A stretch of DNA of 54,735 nucleotides from Planctomycetota bacterium (GCA_016179685.1 JACPCR010000087.1:64330-119064); one strand, 5' to 3'. Positions 16,220 through 25,062 are shown, counted from the first letter of the stretch. Program-made: numbers and translations. The notes: generated from the sequence alone by a model not told the origin.

Positions 16220-18355
16220 ATGCGCCGTTTTTTTTCCAGTGGAAAAGGCACTCTGCTCAGCCGGAGGATCGTCCCTGGGACGTCTGTTCTGGCGTTCATT
16301 CTTGGCGCGTGGCCCGTCGCCGGCCATTCGGAAGGGGAGGCCGAATTTTCCGAGCGGATGAGGATGGCGGCTCGGCTTGGCGCGCTTGAGGAGATGGAAA
16401 CATGCTGCCGGTCGGTGCTCGCTGAATCGCCGGACGACTTGAAGGCCCGAGCCTATCTGGGGGCCTCGCAGGCCCTCTCAGAGTTGTCCGAGGGGTCCAC
16501 GGCTTGGCGGCGGGAGGCGCTCGTCGGCTTGGCTATGGGACTGAGCGGGGAAATGGCCGAGGCGCTACAAGCGGCCCGAAAGGCCCTCGTTGCAGGAGCG
16601 CCGTCGTCGGGCGCGCTGGTGTTCGTGCAACGGCTGGCGCGCTTGGCCGCGAGGTCCGGGGACGTGCCGGAAGTCGAGCGATTCTGCCGACGCTGGGCAG
16701 CCGAAGAGGTCGAGGACGAGTGGCCCCATCTACTGCTCGCGCACGTCTACGAGGCCGAAGGGGATGTCGGGAAGGCCCGTGTCCCGCTGTTGCAGGCCTT
16801 GAGTCTCGCTCCGATGAATCCGACATGTCACGTCGTCCTCGGCTGGATGGACATGGGACGTTTGCCGCTGGACGAGGTGGAAATGCGCTTCCGCCAGGCG
16901 CTGCATTTCGATAGCCAGGACTGCGGCGCCCTGGCCGGGCTGGCCGAAGTGGAGCGGGTGCGGGGACGTCCGGAGGATGCCCTCAAGATGGCGCACGATT
17001 CGGTGCGGGGCGGGGGGCCGCAGGCCCATGGTCGGCACGTTCTGGCTGAAATCTTGGTGCAGATGGGAAAGCCGGGTGAGGCGCAACGCCAATACGAAGC
17101 CATCCTGAGGCTGGACCCTCTGGACGCTTCGGCACTGCATCGCCTGGCGGTATTGCAGGAGTTGCAGGGAATAGAGGCTGAGGCCTCCTGGAGACGCTTC
17201 CTTCAGGTCGAGGCACACTCATCTCCTCGGGCCTGGTTGGCCCGGAACGGCTTGGTTGAATTGGATACTCAAAAGCTCCCTTGGAGTGGACGCCAGCCCG
17301 CATGGTCGCCGGATGGACGCAAGCTGGTGATGGTGCGTGAAAGAGATGGAAGTGATCGGATCGTGATCCAGCCGATGGACAGCCCCACCGATGCCCTGGA
17401 GGTTAAACTTGGGCTGACCGGTCGAATCGGGAGCGTGTGCTGGTCTCCGGACGGCAGGCTTCTGGCCATGGATGTGAGCGAGGGGGGAGGGGGGATGGAG
17501 GGGATTTACCTGAAGGACTTGACCAACGATCGGCCGGCCTGGCGATTGGTCGAGTCTCCTGCGCTCTTTCCACGTTTTTCGCCCGGCGGACTTCAAATTC
17601 TCTGGTCCGTTCGGGACCCGCCCGGCTGCCAGGTCACTGACCTGGCGGGCGAAACGGTCTTGCGGCGGACGCCAGTCAGCGCTGCAGATTGGTCGCCGGA
17701 CGGCAGTCTGATCGTAGGGGCGCAGGAATATTCAGGGCAGCGATCGGACCTTTGGGTATACCGGCTGGAGCGTGGCAAGGCGGTGCGGCGGTTGACCCGG
17801 GAACATCGGAACTTCATGCCGCGGTATCATCCTCTGGGACACGCCATCGTGTTTTGCCGGACGGAGCCGGGTGGCGTGACCGGCTGGTGTGCGGCATCGT
17901 GCGATGCGGCCGGCAGCCCGGTGGCCGTCATGCGGCCGCCGGGCACCGATTGCCCGGGTGCCTTCGCTTGGTCGCCGGAGGGTCAACAGGGTGTCATTCA
18001 GCCCGGGGGAACGGAGGATCTCTGGCAGGTGCGCTGGGGCGGCCTGAGTCCAAAGCCCTTCGAGCTGGCCGTCGATCTGAATGCGGGCCGTCTGACCGTC
18101 ACGGTCCAGAACTTGGCGTCTCGCTCGGCCCAGGCCGATGTGAGTTTTCGGGTCTATGATCAAGAATCCTTTCAGATTCAGGCGTGGCGGGCCGAGGGGC
18201 GTCCCGCATTCATACCGGGGAACAATGCGCATTCCTGGGGCGAGTTCATCGAGCCCGAGGCGATGGTCCGCGGGCACACGGCCCGCGTGGAGGCCGTGCG
18301 ATCGGACGGATTGCGGAGCGTGCTCCTCTGGCGGATGCCCTCTGCCCGGGACTGA
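16220..18355 (+). CDS. Exported TPR and TolB-type beta-propeller protein
   Basis: 711 aa. The start MRRFFSSGKG is preceded by AAGGTGGCAAGGATA and gives a signal peptide (RRI then VPGTSVLAFILGAWPVAG); the longer frame upstream would read through the hairpin at 16102. Residues about 40-380 form TPR-like helical pairs. About 400-640 holds six PD40-type repeats with the motif W-S-P-D-G-R/S (QPAWSPDGRKLVM, SVCWSPDGRLLAM, AADWSPDGSLIVG and variants FPRFSPGG, MPRYHPLG, AFAWSPEG). The last 110 residues look like a beta-sandwich. Such proteins act outside the cytoplasm as scaffolds; the ligand is unknown. The next gene follows after 69 bp on the same strand. Confidence 0.85.
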   Translation: MRRFFSSGKGTLLSRRIVPGTSVLAFILGAWPVAGHSEGEAEFSERMRMAARLGALEEMETCCRSVLAESPDDLKARAYLGASQALSELSEGSTAWRREALVGLAMGLSGEMAEALQAARKALVAGAPSSGALVFVQRLARLAARSGDVPEVERFCRRWAAEEVEDEWPHLLLAHVYEAEGDVGKARVPLLQALSLAPMNPTCHVVLGWMDMGRLPLDEVEMRFRQALHFDSQDCGALAGLAEVERVRGRPEDALKMAHDSVRGGGPQAHGRHVLAEILVQMGKPGEAQRQYEAILRLDPLDASALHRLAVLQELQGIEAEASWRRFLQVEAHSSPRAWLARNGLVELDTQKLPWSGRQPAWSPDGRKLVMVRERDGSDRIVIQPMDSPTDALEVKLGLTGRIGSVCWSPDGRLLAMDVSEGGGGMEGIYLKDLTNDRPAWRLVESPALFPRFSPGGLQILWSVRDPPGCQVTDLAGETVLRRTPVSAADWSPDGSLIVGAQEYSGQRSDLWVYRLERGKAVRRLTREHRNFMPRYHPLGHAIVFCRTEPGGVTGWCAASCDAAGSPVAVMRPPGTDCPGAFAWSPEGQQGVIQPGGTEDLWQVRWGGLSPKPFELAVDLNAGRLTVTVQNLASRSAQADVSFRVYDQESFQIQAWRAEGRPAFIPGNNAHSWGEFIEPEAMVRGHTARVEAVRSDGLRSVLLWRMPSARD

Positions 18356-18424
18356 ATGTTTTTGTATAATCAGAGGGTCTGCCCATCAGAACGGGCGTTG
18401 GCATGTCCTTCAGAAAGGTGTCCC

Positions 18425-19759
18425 ATGCCGGATGGGAATGAAGCTACCCGGTGGCGGCCGCGTCGCCGCAGGAGGGCGAGGCGTGGGGGTGGACACGACC
18501 AGCGGGATTTCGAGGCCCGGGCCGAGGCCATCGGACACGAACTGCTGGGTCTGGCACGGAGCCTGTGGCGATGCCGCTGGCCGGATCAGGACCCCGAGCC
18601 GGGGACCCCGCCTCTGGAACTTTCCGTACGGCTGCCTCTGGCTTCTTCGGGCGGAGACAGCCGTGTTCTGGCCAGCCGCCTTCTGGCGGATATCGTTTCG
18701 GCGCTGGACGCCCATTCCCGGCCTGACGGCTTCCGCGAGGGCCGGGTCTACTGTCATCTGTGCGAATCGGCGGAGTGCGAGCATTCCGCTCCGCAGGACC
18801 CGAAGATGGTCTTCGCCGGATACGGCATCAATGGCAAGCCAGAATGGAAGGACCTGTCCCAGGTGCTGCTCCAGGCTGGTGAGCCCCGGGTGCACCTCCT
18901 GTTCGGTGACCGGCCGGTGGTTCTCTGCCTGGTGCAGGACGGGGATGGCCTGTGTTCGAAGCAAATGGCGGCATTCGGCCGAGATTCCCGTACCCATCAC
19001 ATTCTGGGACAGGTGGTGGCCGGTTATTTCACCACCCCGGGTGGCCGGGGGTCCGCGTGGGATCGTTGGGCGATTTCGGTCCAGGCCGTGGAGTACCGGA
19101 CTCGCCGGGGCGTGCCCGAGCTGGGGATGAACGTCGTGGGTGCGGCGCTGGGAGCGCTCGGGGTGGAGGGAATTCTGGTGCAGGTACGGGATGAAGCGTT
19201 ATATGCCGCGCTCGCTCAGGCCCGGGTGAGAATGGGGTCCATCGCCCGCGGGGCTCGGGACCCGGCGACGCTCGAGTGGTACGGCAGAAACTTCGAGCCC
19301 GGGGTCCGCGAGGCGCTCCACCAACTCGCGCGTTTCATTCAACGGGCCTCGGTCCAGCAGCGAAGCCGGACGCGCCACGCCCGTGAGGAGAGGGCGCACG
19401 GGGACCGCCCGCTGGCGGCGGCGCTCAAGGACCTGCACGGGGCCCGGGTTGGCGACTTCCATCTGGATGAATCGGCGCGAACCGTGGCGGTGATCGGACC
19501 GCATCGGAGGACGCACATCTTCAGCCTGGACGGAAGGCTGGTGACCAGCATTAATTATGAAGGTGAGGAAATCCGGCGAAAATTACGGACGGGCCGGTGG
19601 CGGCCCGCTCGCCCCGAAGAGATTTTGACGATTCGGGAGAAGGTGCGAGCGCTTGAGGCGGCGGTGGAAACGGGACTCCCTCCGGGCGCATCGGGGCAAG
19701 GGCTGCCTCGGCAGGATTCTGCTCGCGCCGATCGAGAGGGGCCAACGGGAAACCCTTGA
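18425..19759 (+). CDS. Unknown protein with a small CxxC...CxH motif
   Basis: 444 aa; family not recognised. The ATG at 18425 follows CAGAAAGGTGTCCC, a good ribosome binding site, and is preferred over the open frame from 18356. The N-terminus is very basic (WRPRRRRRARRGGG). Residues 110-120 read CHLCESAECEH (C110, C113, C118, H120), which could bind zinc in a SWIM-finger-like manner. The C-terminal 60 residues are charged and helical. It ends 22 bp before ruvC, so the two are probably co-transcribed; a nucleic-acid role is possible from the basic N-terminus and neighbour, but this is inference. Confidence 0.75.
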   Translation: MPDGNEATRWRPRRRRRARRGGGHDQRDFEARAEAIGHELLGLARSLWRCRWPDQDPEPGTPPLELSVRLPLASSGGDSRVLASRLLADIVSALDAHSRPDGFREGRVYCHLCESAECEHSAPQDPKMVFAGYGINGKPEWKDLSQVLLQAGEPRVHLLFGDRPVVLCLVQDGDGLCSKQMAAFGRDSRTHHILGQVVAGYFTTPGGRGSAWDRWAISVQAVEYRTRRGVPELGMNVVGAALGALGVEGILVQVRDEALYAALAQARVRMGSIARGARDPATLEWYGRNFEPGVREALHQLARFIQRASVQQRSRTRHAREERAHGDRPLAAALKDLHGARVGDFHLDESARTVAVIGPHRRTHIFSLDGRLVTSINYEGEEIRRKLRTGRWRPARPEEILTIREKVRALEAAVETGLPPGASGQGLPRQDSARADREGPTGNP

Positions 19760-19781
19760 GACTACTGGAAGTGAGGCCAGC

Positions 19782-20264
19782 TTGCGCGTTCTCGGAATCG
19801 ATCCCGGCACGGTTTCCTGCGGCTACGGCATCGTGGACTACGAGAAGAGCCGATTCCGGTCAGTGGCTTTCGGTCTTCTGGAATGTTCGCCTCACGTGCC
19901 GCTGCCTCAAAGACTGGTGACCCTGTTCGGGAGCCTGGAGAATGTCATTCAGGAATATCGTCCACAGGATGCCGCGATCGAGGAGGCGTTTGCCGGCAAG
20001 AGCATCCAGTCTTCCATGCGGATCAGCGAGGTCCGGGGAATGGTCATCGTCTGCGCGGGAAAGGCTGGCCTGAGTCTTGCCCAGTACCCTCCCGCGACGA
20101 TCAAGAAGGCGGTCGTGGGGGTCGGATCAGCGCACAAGTCCCAGGTCCAGCATATGGTTCAGATTCTCCTCGGGCTTCCCGATTTGCCGAGGCCGGAAGA
20201 TGCTTCTGACGCACTCGCCGTGGCCATATGCCACTGCCACCGGTCGCATCTGGGTGCCCTTTGA
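19782..20264 (+). CDS. ruvC: Holliday junction endonuclease RuvC
   Basis: 160 aa from a TTG start, the usual length for RuvC. GTGAGG just upstream is the ribosome binding site; no ATG or GTG gives the conserved N-terminus LRVLGIDPGT. Catalytic acidic residues are in place: D7, E68 (in AAIEEAFAGKS), D140 and D143 (EDASDALAVAICH). HKSQVQHMVQILLGLP is the DNA-binding helix. It resolves four-way junctions in recombination. ruvA and ruvB are not in the window. Confidence 0.93.
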   Translation: MRVLGIDPGTVSCGYGIVDYEKSRFRSVAFGLLECSPHVPLPQRLVTLFGSLENVIQEYRPQDAAIEEAFAGKSIQSSMRISEVRGMVIVCAGKAGLSLAQYPPATIKKAVVGVGSAHKSQVQHMVQILLGLPDLPRPEDASDALAVAICHCHRSHLGAL

Positions 20265-20378
20265 GCGTAAGGGTGGCGGCGGCGAACCGCTTCTCGATGG
20301 TCATGGCGAGGCTGTGAAACCTGAACCCAGTCGGGCCGACACGCTGTGGACGGCCCGGTTTCGAATCCGTCACTGGCT

Positions 20379-21509
20379 ATGGTGGTGCATCCCTTGCTGG
20401 AATTCATCCTGGGAGAGATACGCAGCCGGGGGCCGATGAGCTTCGCCCGGTTCATGGAACTGGCCCTCTATCACCCGGAATTCGGCTACTACCAGAAGAG
20501 CGTCAAGCTGGGCAAGTCTGGAGATTTCTACACCAGCTCTCACGTCAGCCCGGTCTTCGGACGCCTGATTGGCAAGCAATTGAAGGAGATGTGGGATATT
20601 CTTGGGCGGCCCGGCGTCTTCCACGCCGTGGAACTGGGCGCCGGGGAAGGATTTCTGGCCCGGGATGTTCTGGACTTCGCAGCCAGCGACGCGGAATTCA
20701 GCCGGGCGGTGGATTACCGCGTCGTGGAGATCAGTCAGCGCCTCCGGCAGCTTCAGGGACAGCGGCTTCGTGCCTCTGTCAGTTGGACCGATTCGCTGGA
20801 CCTGTTCCCAGAAGACAGTCTGGTCGGTTGCGTGTTTTCCAATGAATTGGTCGATAGCTTTCCGGTCCACCGGGTGACCCTCCGCGAAGGAAAGCTTCTG
20901 GCGCTTCGGGTTGGAGAGGAGAAAGGGCGGCTCGTCGAGGTCGTCGGAGGGGCGGCGGAGCACGACTGCGTGCGGTATTTTGATGGCCTGGGCCTGGCGC
21001 TTCCGGAAGGTATTCGGACCGAGGTCAACCTGCGGATACGGCCCTGGATGAGCTCCGTGGCCAGGGCCCTGCGGCGAGGATACGTGATGACGGTGGACTA
21101 TGGTCTGCCGGCGTTCGAACTGTATTCGCCGGCGCGAAGGGATGGCACACTCCGAGCCTATCGCGAACACCGTGTGAGCGAGAATCCCCTGGCCTCGCCG
21201 GGTGAGCAGGACCTGACGTGCCACGTGGATTTCACGACCGTGGGCCTGGCGGGCGAGGAGGCGGGCGTGACCACGCTCGGGTTCACGGACCAGACCCACT
21301 TTCTGATGGGGATCGGGGAGGCGGAAATCCGGGACGCTCTAGCGGCGTCGGGCGGCCACGATCTGGACTCCGTACGCCGCCGATCCAGCATCCTGAATCT
21401 GATCCACCCAGAGATGATGGGGGGAACCTATCGGGTGCTCCTTCAGGGGAAGGGAGTGGAGTGGCCGCCTCTGAGCGGACTCCAGAACGTACGTGTCCGG
21501 TGGCGGTGA
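20379..21509 (+). CDS. MidA/NDUFAF7-like SAM-dependent methyltransferase
   Basis: 376 aa. GPMSFARFMELALYHPEFGYY near the N-terminus is the hallmark of this family, followed by GDFYTSSHVSPVFG and the SAM-binding motif VELGAGEGFLARDVL; GCVFSNELVDSFPVHRV and GYVMTVDYG are further family motifs. Eukaryotic members methylate an arginine of complex I subunit NDUFS2; bacterial targets are not established. The start is either the ATG at 20379 or a GTG at 20346; neither has a strong ribosome binding site and 20379 fits the family. It converges with the FecR gene, with a terminator between. Confidence 0.88.
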   Translation: MVVHPLLEFILGEIRSRGPMSFARFMELALYHPEFGYYQKSVKLGKSGDFYTSSHVSPVFGRLIGKQLKEMWDILGRPGVFHAVELGAGEGFLARDVLDFAASDAEFSRAVDYRVVEISQRLRQLQGQRLRASVSWTDSLDLFPEDSLVGCVFSNELVDSFPVHRVTLREGKLLALRVGEEKGRLVEVVGGAAEHDCVRYFDGLGLALPEGIRTEVNLRIRPWMSSVARALRRGYVMTVDYGLPAFELYSPARRDGTLRAYREHRVSENPLASPGEQDLTCHVDFTTVGLAGEEAGVTTLGFTDQTHFLMGIGEAEIRDALAASGGHDLDSVRRRSSILNLIHPEMMGGTYRVLLQGKGVEWPPLSGLQNVRVRWR

Positions 21510-21540
21510 GAGGCGACGTCGGGGCATCTCAGGCACGCCC

Positions 21541-21574
21541 GGGAAAAGAAACGGGCGACCACGTGGGTCGCCCG
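21541..21574 (-). terminator. Intrinsic terminator for the FecR gene
   Basis: On the minus strand the 9-bp stem CGGGCGACC/GGTCGCCCG (21552-21560 and 21566-21574) with a 5-nt loop is followed by TTTCTTTTCCC. It lies 50 bp after the FecR stop. Confidence 0.75.
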
Positions 21575-21624
21575 CCTGTAGAAGTGCAATCGTCCGCGGT
21601 CCAGAGGAGAAAATCGCCCGCGTG

Positions 21625-22602
21625 TCAAGGATTAGCCGGTGGCTCCGGCGGCCTGGGCAATTCACCGGCGCCTGGCAGAGGAACGGGTCCGCCTTGGATG
21701 GTCGGCGCGGCCTGATTGGTCGTCTCACGCCGAGCATCCTCGATGAAATCGCGGTTGATATCTTGGCGAATCTGCTCACGACGCATGGGGTTCTCGGCGC
21801 CTCTTTCTGGGCCGCCCTCGCCGGGCTCGCGGCCGCCCTCGCCGGGCTCGCGGCCGCCCTCGCCGGGCTCGCGGCCGCCCTCGCCCCGGCCTCCGCCGCC
21901 CGGGGGTGGTGCTGGGGGCGGGGTGATGCCGCCGTCAAACTGTTCTCGGTATTCCTCCCGTCTCTCGGGCGGGAGAGGAGCCGGCGGCCGGACATCGTTG
22001 CCCTGGCCCTGGGTGCCGGACTCGCTACCCTGGCGTACGATTTCGACCTTGGGCCTTTCCACGTCCCTGGCGTAATACTCCACCCGGCCGCGGTAGCAGG
22101 TGCAGGCGTCCTGGGCCGGGGCTTCAGCCACGGGCGGCGTGAACTGGCGTCGGAACAGCGTGCCGCGGACACCGGCCACCGCGGTCGGCGTGCGGACCTC
22201 GAAGCTGGAGGACTTTTTCTTGAAGCCTTCGACCTGGATGAGGGCGTCGCCAACGGCCAAGTCCAGTTCCGTCGTGTTGATCAGCTTTTCCTTCTTGAAG
22301 AGGACACCGGTTTTCTTCAGCTTCGGGCTCTTCGTGGTGACGGTGAGATCGCTGTTGGGACCCAGCTTGACGATGCTGTTGTCGTTGAAATTGATCTGGA
22401 CGAAGGAGGGCTTGTCGCCCGTGGTGATCCTGTCCCCTTCGTTCACACCGCCGCTCTTGGCGGCCGGTGCCGGGGCCCCGCCTCCCGGGGCAATTTTGAC
22501 GTCCCCCGTCAAGTCAAAGACGCTTCCGACAGGCTCTGCCAGGAGCAGGGCGGGTCCCCAGCAGGCAAGGCAAAGAAACGCATGCCTCCAATTGGATATC
22601 AT
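21625..22602 (-). CDS. Exported FecR-domain protein with Gly/Glu/Pro repeats
   Basis: 325 aa. The ATG at 22602 is preceded by AGGAG at 7 nt. A signal peptide (MISNWRHAFLCLACWGPALLLA) is followed by a FecR-like domain (about 30-170), including GDRITTGDKPSFVQINF and RTPTAVAGVRGTLFR, the closing FecR motif. The C-terminal third is disordered: three and a half copies of the heptad GEGGREP, then Pro/Arg-rich sequence. There is no N-terminal anti-sigma domain, so this is a periplasmic or surface FecR protein, not a classical sigma regulator. The outer-membrane barrel gene lies 225 bp upstream on the same strand, and the two may work together at the envelope. Confidence 0.85.
   Translation of the reverse strand: MISNWRHAFLCLACWGPALLLAEPVGSVFDLTGDVKIAPGGGAPAPAAKSGGVNEGDRITTGDKPSFVQINFNDNSIVKLGPNSDLTVTTKSPKLKKTGVLFKKEKLINTTELDLAVGDALIQVEGFKKKSSSFEVRTPTAVAGVRGTLFRRQFTPPVAEAPAQDACTCYRGRVEYYARDVERPKVEIVRQGSESGTQGQGNDVRPPAPLPPERREEYREQFDGGITPPPAPPPGGGGRGEGGREPGEGGREPGEGGREPGEGGPERGAENPMRREQIRQDINRDFIEDARRETTNQAAPTIQGGPVPLPGAGELPRPPEPPANP
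21811..21885. repeat. 21-bp tandem repeat inside the FecR gene
   Basis: Three identical copies of a 21-bp unit at 21811, 21832 and 21853 plus a partial fourth encode the GEGGREP heptads. Exact nucleotide identity points to recent slippage or recombination, so copy number may vary between strains. Confidence 0.92.
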
Positions 22603-22753
22603 GACCGTTCTCCTATTGCGCCGTTTGTCCGCGGGCGTCACTTGGGAAACGGGGGCGGGGGCCGCCGGAGGCCACTGCCCCTGCCATTACCAAGCCGCCC
22701 AGGCTGCGCAAGAAAACAGGACCAATCACCTTCTAAAAGAGCGCCCCACCGGA

Positions 22754-22798
22754 CCCGCCCCCTGGACTTGTCTTTGTGGGAAGGACAAGTGCGGCGGG
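22754..22798 (+). repeat. Dispersed repeat family B, hairpin form
   Basis: CCCGCC (22754) pairs with GGCGGG (22793-22798), and ACTTGTC pairs with GACAAGT inside. The core ACTTGTC...GTGGGAAGGACAAG matches the elements near 300, 8485 and 25030. Confidence 0.65.
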
Positions 22799-22827
22799 CA
22801 CACGGCGAAGAAATGACGACTCAGACC

Positions 22828-23910
22828 CTAAAATTTTGCCTGCAACTCGATTCCGGAAATCTGATCCGTATAGTCACGTCCAGCGAACGACGACCGGTGA
22901 CGCAAATAGTTATGAGAGACCTCCACGGTGAGGTACTCCTTGTAGAGCGGTCTGGAAAGGGCGATTCTTCCAGTGAAGATGTTGTCTTCGCGGAAGCCAT
23001 TTCCAAAACGGGCGTCTTTGGACTTGTACTTGTTATTGGCGTAAGAGAATTCCGCTTCCAGGTTCAACTGAAGCCAATCGGGGCCTGGGATAGGGGTAGT
23101 ATATCCCAAAGTGGCTTTATGGCCAAGGAAGCTCTCGAACTTGGCTATGGCCGAGTTGAAATTGGCCGCATACTCCGCCCAGACAAACATCTGTTTTTCT
23201 TCTCCGAAAAAGAAGAACTCTCTCAGAGCCGCAGCGTAATTGTCGCCCGAAAGCTCCCTGACTTGGACATAGTCGTTGTTATCCCAGTTCAGCCGCAAGA
23301 AGCTGGCGAACGATTCATTGTGAGCCCAGTACACGCTTGGGAGAAAGCTGTGCCTCTGGAGATAGCCTTCGTCGTCGAACTTGAACCAGATAAACGCGTA
23401 ATCGAGCGAGAGGAATATGTTGGAGGTTACCGGCCGGTTGAACCCGCCGCTGAAGGTGTGTCCTTCGACATTGAACTGGTCCAGTCCATCATAAAAATCC
23501 TTAATCAAGGAATATCCCAAGGTGGTGGAAGTTCCCAGGAACTTGGGAAGGCGAATTTGAGTGTCGAGGCCGACGACGTTGCGCAAGTCACCCTTGAAGC
23601 GGGCGCCGTCATCCAGCCGGACGTTCCGGTCGTACTCGATGGCAGAACGGAGGTCAAGGCTCCACCATTTGTGTCTCGGGCCGCCGGACGGCATCTCGTC
23701 CGCATCCATCAGGGTCGGCCGCTCCTCCACGGTGCCGGCCTCGGCGAGGAGAATCGGCTCGCGGCCGCTCTTCGAGTCCGTGGCCTGGGTGGGGAGCACT
23801 TCCTCAAGAGTGGATGAAGCGAGGGGTGTGGAAGGCTCGGTGGGGCGGTCCATCCAGAGGACGAGAGCGGAAACGATGATCGGGATGAGCTTGAACGAGG
23901 AATTCGGCAT
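22828..23910 (-). CDS. Outer-membrane beta-barrel protein
   Basis: 360 aa. A short signal-like N-terminus (MPNSSFKLIPIIVSALVLW) is followed by a periplasmic linker, then from about residue 85 alternating amphipathic strands rich in Tyr, Phe and Trp (e.g. HKWWSLDLRSAIEYDRNV, TTLGYSLIKDFYDG, FLSLDYAFIWFKFD). The protein ends in LQAKF, with the terminal Phe typical of BAM-inserted barrels. About 14-16 strands can be counted roughly. GAAGGGACGTCTT precedes the ATG. A strong promoter lies 220 bp upstream (24128-24155). The cargo is unknown; the neighbour FecR protein may be its partner. Confidence 0.82.
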   Translation of the reverse strand: MPNSSFKLIPIIVSALVLWMDRPTEPSTPLASSTLEEVLPTQATDSKSGREPILLAEAGTVEERPTLMDADEMPSGGPRHKWWSLDLRSAIEYDRNVRLDDGARFKGDLRNVVGLDTQIRLPKFLGTSTTLGYSLIKDFYDGLDQFNVEGHTFSGGFNRPVTSNIFLSLDYAFIWFKFDDEGYLQRHSFLPSVYWAHNESFASFLRLNWDNNDYVQVRELSGDNYAAALREFFFFGEEKQMFVWAEYAANFNSAIAKFESFLGHKATLGYTTPIPGPDWLQLNLEAEFSYANNKYKSKDARFGNGFREDNIFTGRIALSRPLYKEYLTVEVSHNYLRHRSSFAGRDYTDQISGIELQAKF

Positions 23911-24127
23911 AAGACGTCCCTTCGCTTGAATCGCAGGAGAGAGTGACTCCCAGCTTCTGCTGGCGTCCGCCCAGGGGCGCGGTAGGTTGATTGTTGGCAG
24001 CGTATGGATGCCCGCGATATGCCTTTCAAGGGCTCAAGTCGTGTGCGAAGTGCCCGGCCGAGCGCCACTGAAAGTCCCGCGCCGAGGCCATTTCATGGTC
24101 ACGGTTACGCAAAGAATCGGGATGCGG

Positions 24128-24155
24128 AGTATAGCAGGGTCACCCGAAAAGTCAA
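24128..24155 (-). promoter_or_regulatory. Sigma-70-type promoter for the outer-membrane barrel gene
   Basis: On the minus strand TTGACT (24155-24150), 16-bp spacer, TATACT (24133-24128). It would give a 5' leader of about 210 nt before the ATG at 23910. Confidence 0.7.
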
Positions 24156-24213
24156 TAGGTAAATCCTTTGCGGAGCCCTGAATTCTTTTGCCCCGATTTT
24201 GGCCCCCGGGCGC

Positions 24214-24242
24214 TTGACAAGCAATACCTGAAGCGTTATTTT
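24214..24242 (+). promoter_or_regulatory. Sigma-70-type promoter for the His-rich protein gene
   Basis: TTGACA (24214-24219), 17-bp spacer, TATTTT (24237-24242). The start codon at 24300 is about 50 nt after the likely transcription start. It is back to back with the promoter at 24128-24155, 58 bp apart. Confidence 0.7.
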
Positions 24243-24299
24243 CGACGTGCATGATCCTGGTGACCCCAGGGCTTCTTGTCTTTTTCTGGAGAGGTCAGC

Positions 24300-24860
24300 A
24301 TGAGCATCACGCATTTTGGTCGAACCGTGGCCAGGACGGCCGTGGTGATGTCGCTGGTATGGTATGGCCAAGGCGCACTGGCTTCCGGAGGCGAGCATCC
24401 CGAGCAGCCGAAGGATGGGAAAGAGCATCCCGAGCATCCGAAAGGGAAAAAGGAAGCTTCGGTCAGCCTGGAAGATGTAGCCGCTTTCATCGAGTCTTAC
24501 GTCCAGAAAAACTCCAAGGAAGGCGCGTTCTCGGTCATGGACAACGTCGCGAAGAAGAAGTTGTCGTTGACTCTCGACAAGGTGCACCGTGAGCGGCTGT
24601 CCCAGATCGGCAAAGACACCTTTTTCGTCTGTGCGGATTTCAAGACCGCGGATGGTCAGAAGGTCTATGACCTGGACTTTTTTGTTGCCGGCACGAAAAA
24701 GGAAAACCTGAAGGTGCTTGCCGAAAAGACCTCTGTGCATAAGGAAGACGGGACGCCCCGGTACAACTGGGAGGAGGAAGGGGGGATGTGGAAGAAGAAG
24801 GACAACAAAGCGGAAAAGCCCGCCAAGAAGGAGCATGAGCATCCTGAGCATCCCAAATAG
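24300..24860 (+). CDS. Small exported protein with His-Pro-rich ends
   Basis: 186 aa. The ATG follows GGAGAGGTCAGC. A signal peptide (about 1-28, ending GALASGG) is followed by EHPEQPKDGKEHPEHPK, and the protein closes with EHEHPEHPK; these repeated E-H-P-E-H/Q-P-K units could bind metal. The central part (about 50-165) looks like a compact domain: an N-terminal helical segment (SLEDVAAFIESYVQKNSKEGAF), then strands with DTFFVCADFKTADGQKVYDLDFFVAG. Lys and Glu are frequent. Family not recognised; function unknown. It is the only gene in its transcript, with its own promoter and a terminator-like hairpin at 24914. Confidence 0.82.
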   Translation: MSITHFGRTVARTAVVMSLVWYGQGALASGGEHPEQPKDGKEHPEHPKGKKEASVSLEDVAAFIESYVQKNSKEGAFSVMDNVAKKKLSLTLDKVHRERLSQIGKDTFFVCADFKTADGQKVYDLDFFVAGTKKENLKVLAEKTSVHKEDGTPRYNWEEEGGMWKKKDNKAEKPAKKEHEHPEHPK

Positions 24861-24913
24861 CCTCCGACGTGTGAATCGGGTCTTTGTGATCCGCAAGGTT
24901 CCACTGGTATGAC

Positions 24914-24946
24914 AATCCAGGCGGCGGATCAGCCGCCGCCTGGATT
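24914..24946 (+). terminator. 14-bp GC-rich hairpin after the His-rich protein gene
   Basis: AATCCAGGCGGCGG (24914-24927) and its exact reverse complement (24933-24946) enclose a 5-nt loop, 53 bp after the stop codon. No clean T-tract follows, so termination may be partly factor-dependent. Confidence 0.55.
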
Positions 24947-25017
24947 CCATACGTAGTTGTTGAATCGGCTTAGAGTCTTTGGGTGTAATTTCTCCGCGCC
25001 ACACGTAGAAGTTGAAA

Positions 25018-25062
25018 GGTGTCCCGCCAGACTTGTCCCAGTGGGAGGCGGGTCGGGTGTCA
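25018..25062 (+). repeat. Dispersed repeat family B, full-length copy
   Basis: GGTGTCCCGCCAGA, then CTTGTCCCAGTGGGA, then GGCGGGTCGGGTGTCA. A second copy at 48861-48890 is identical except that the central 15 nt are absent. CCCGCC and GGCGGG form the stem. Confidence 0.85.

Noticed and set aside
21493..23817. 774-codon plus-strand ORF antisense to the FecR and barrel genes
   Set aside because: It spans two genuine minus-strand genes and an intergenic hairpin, and has no family resemblance.
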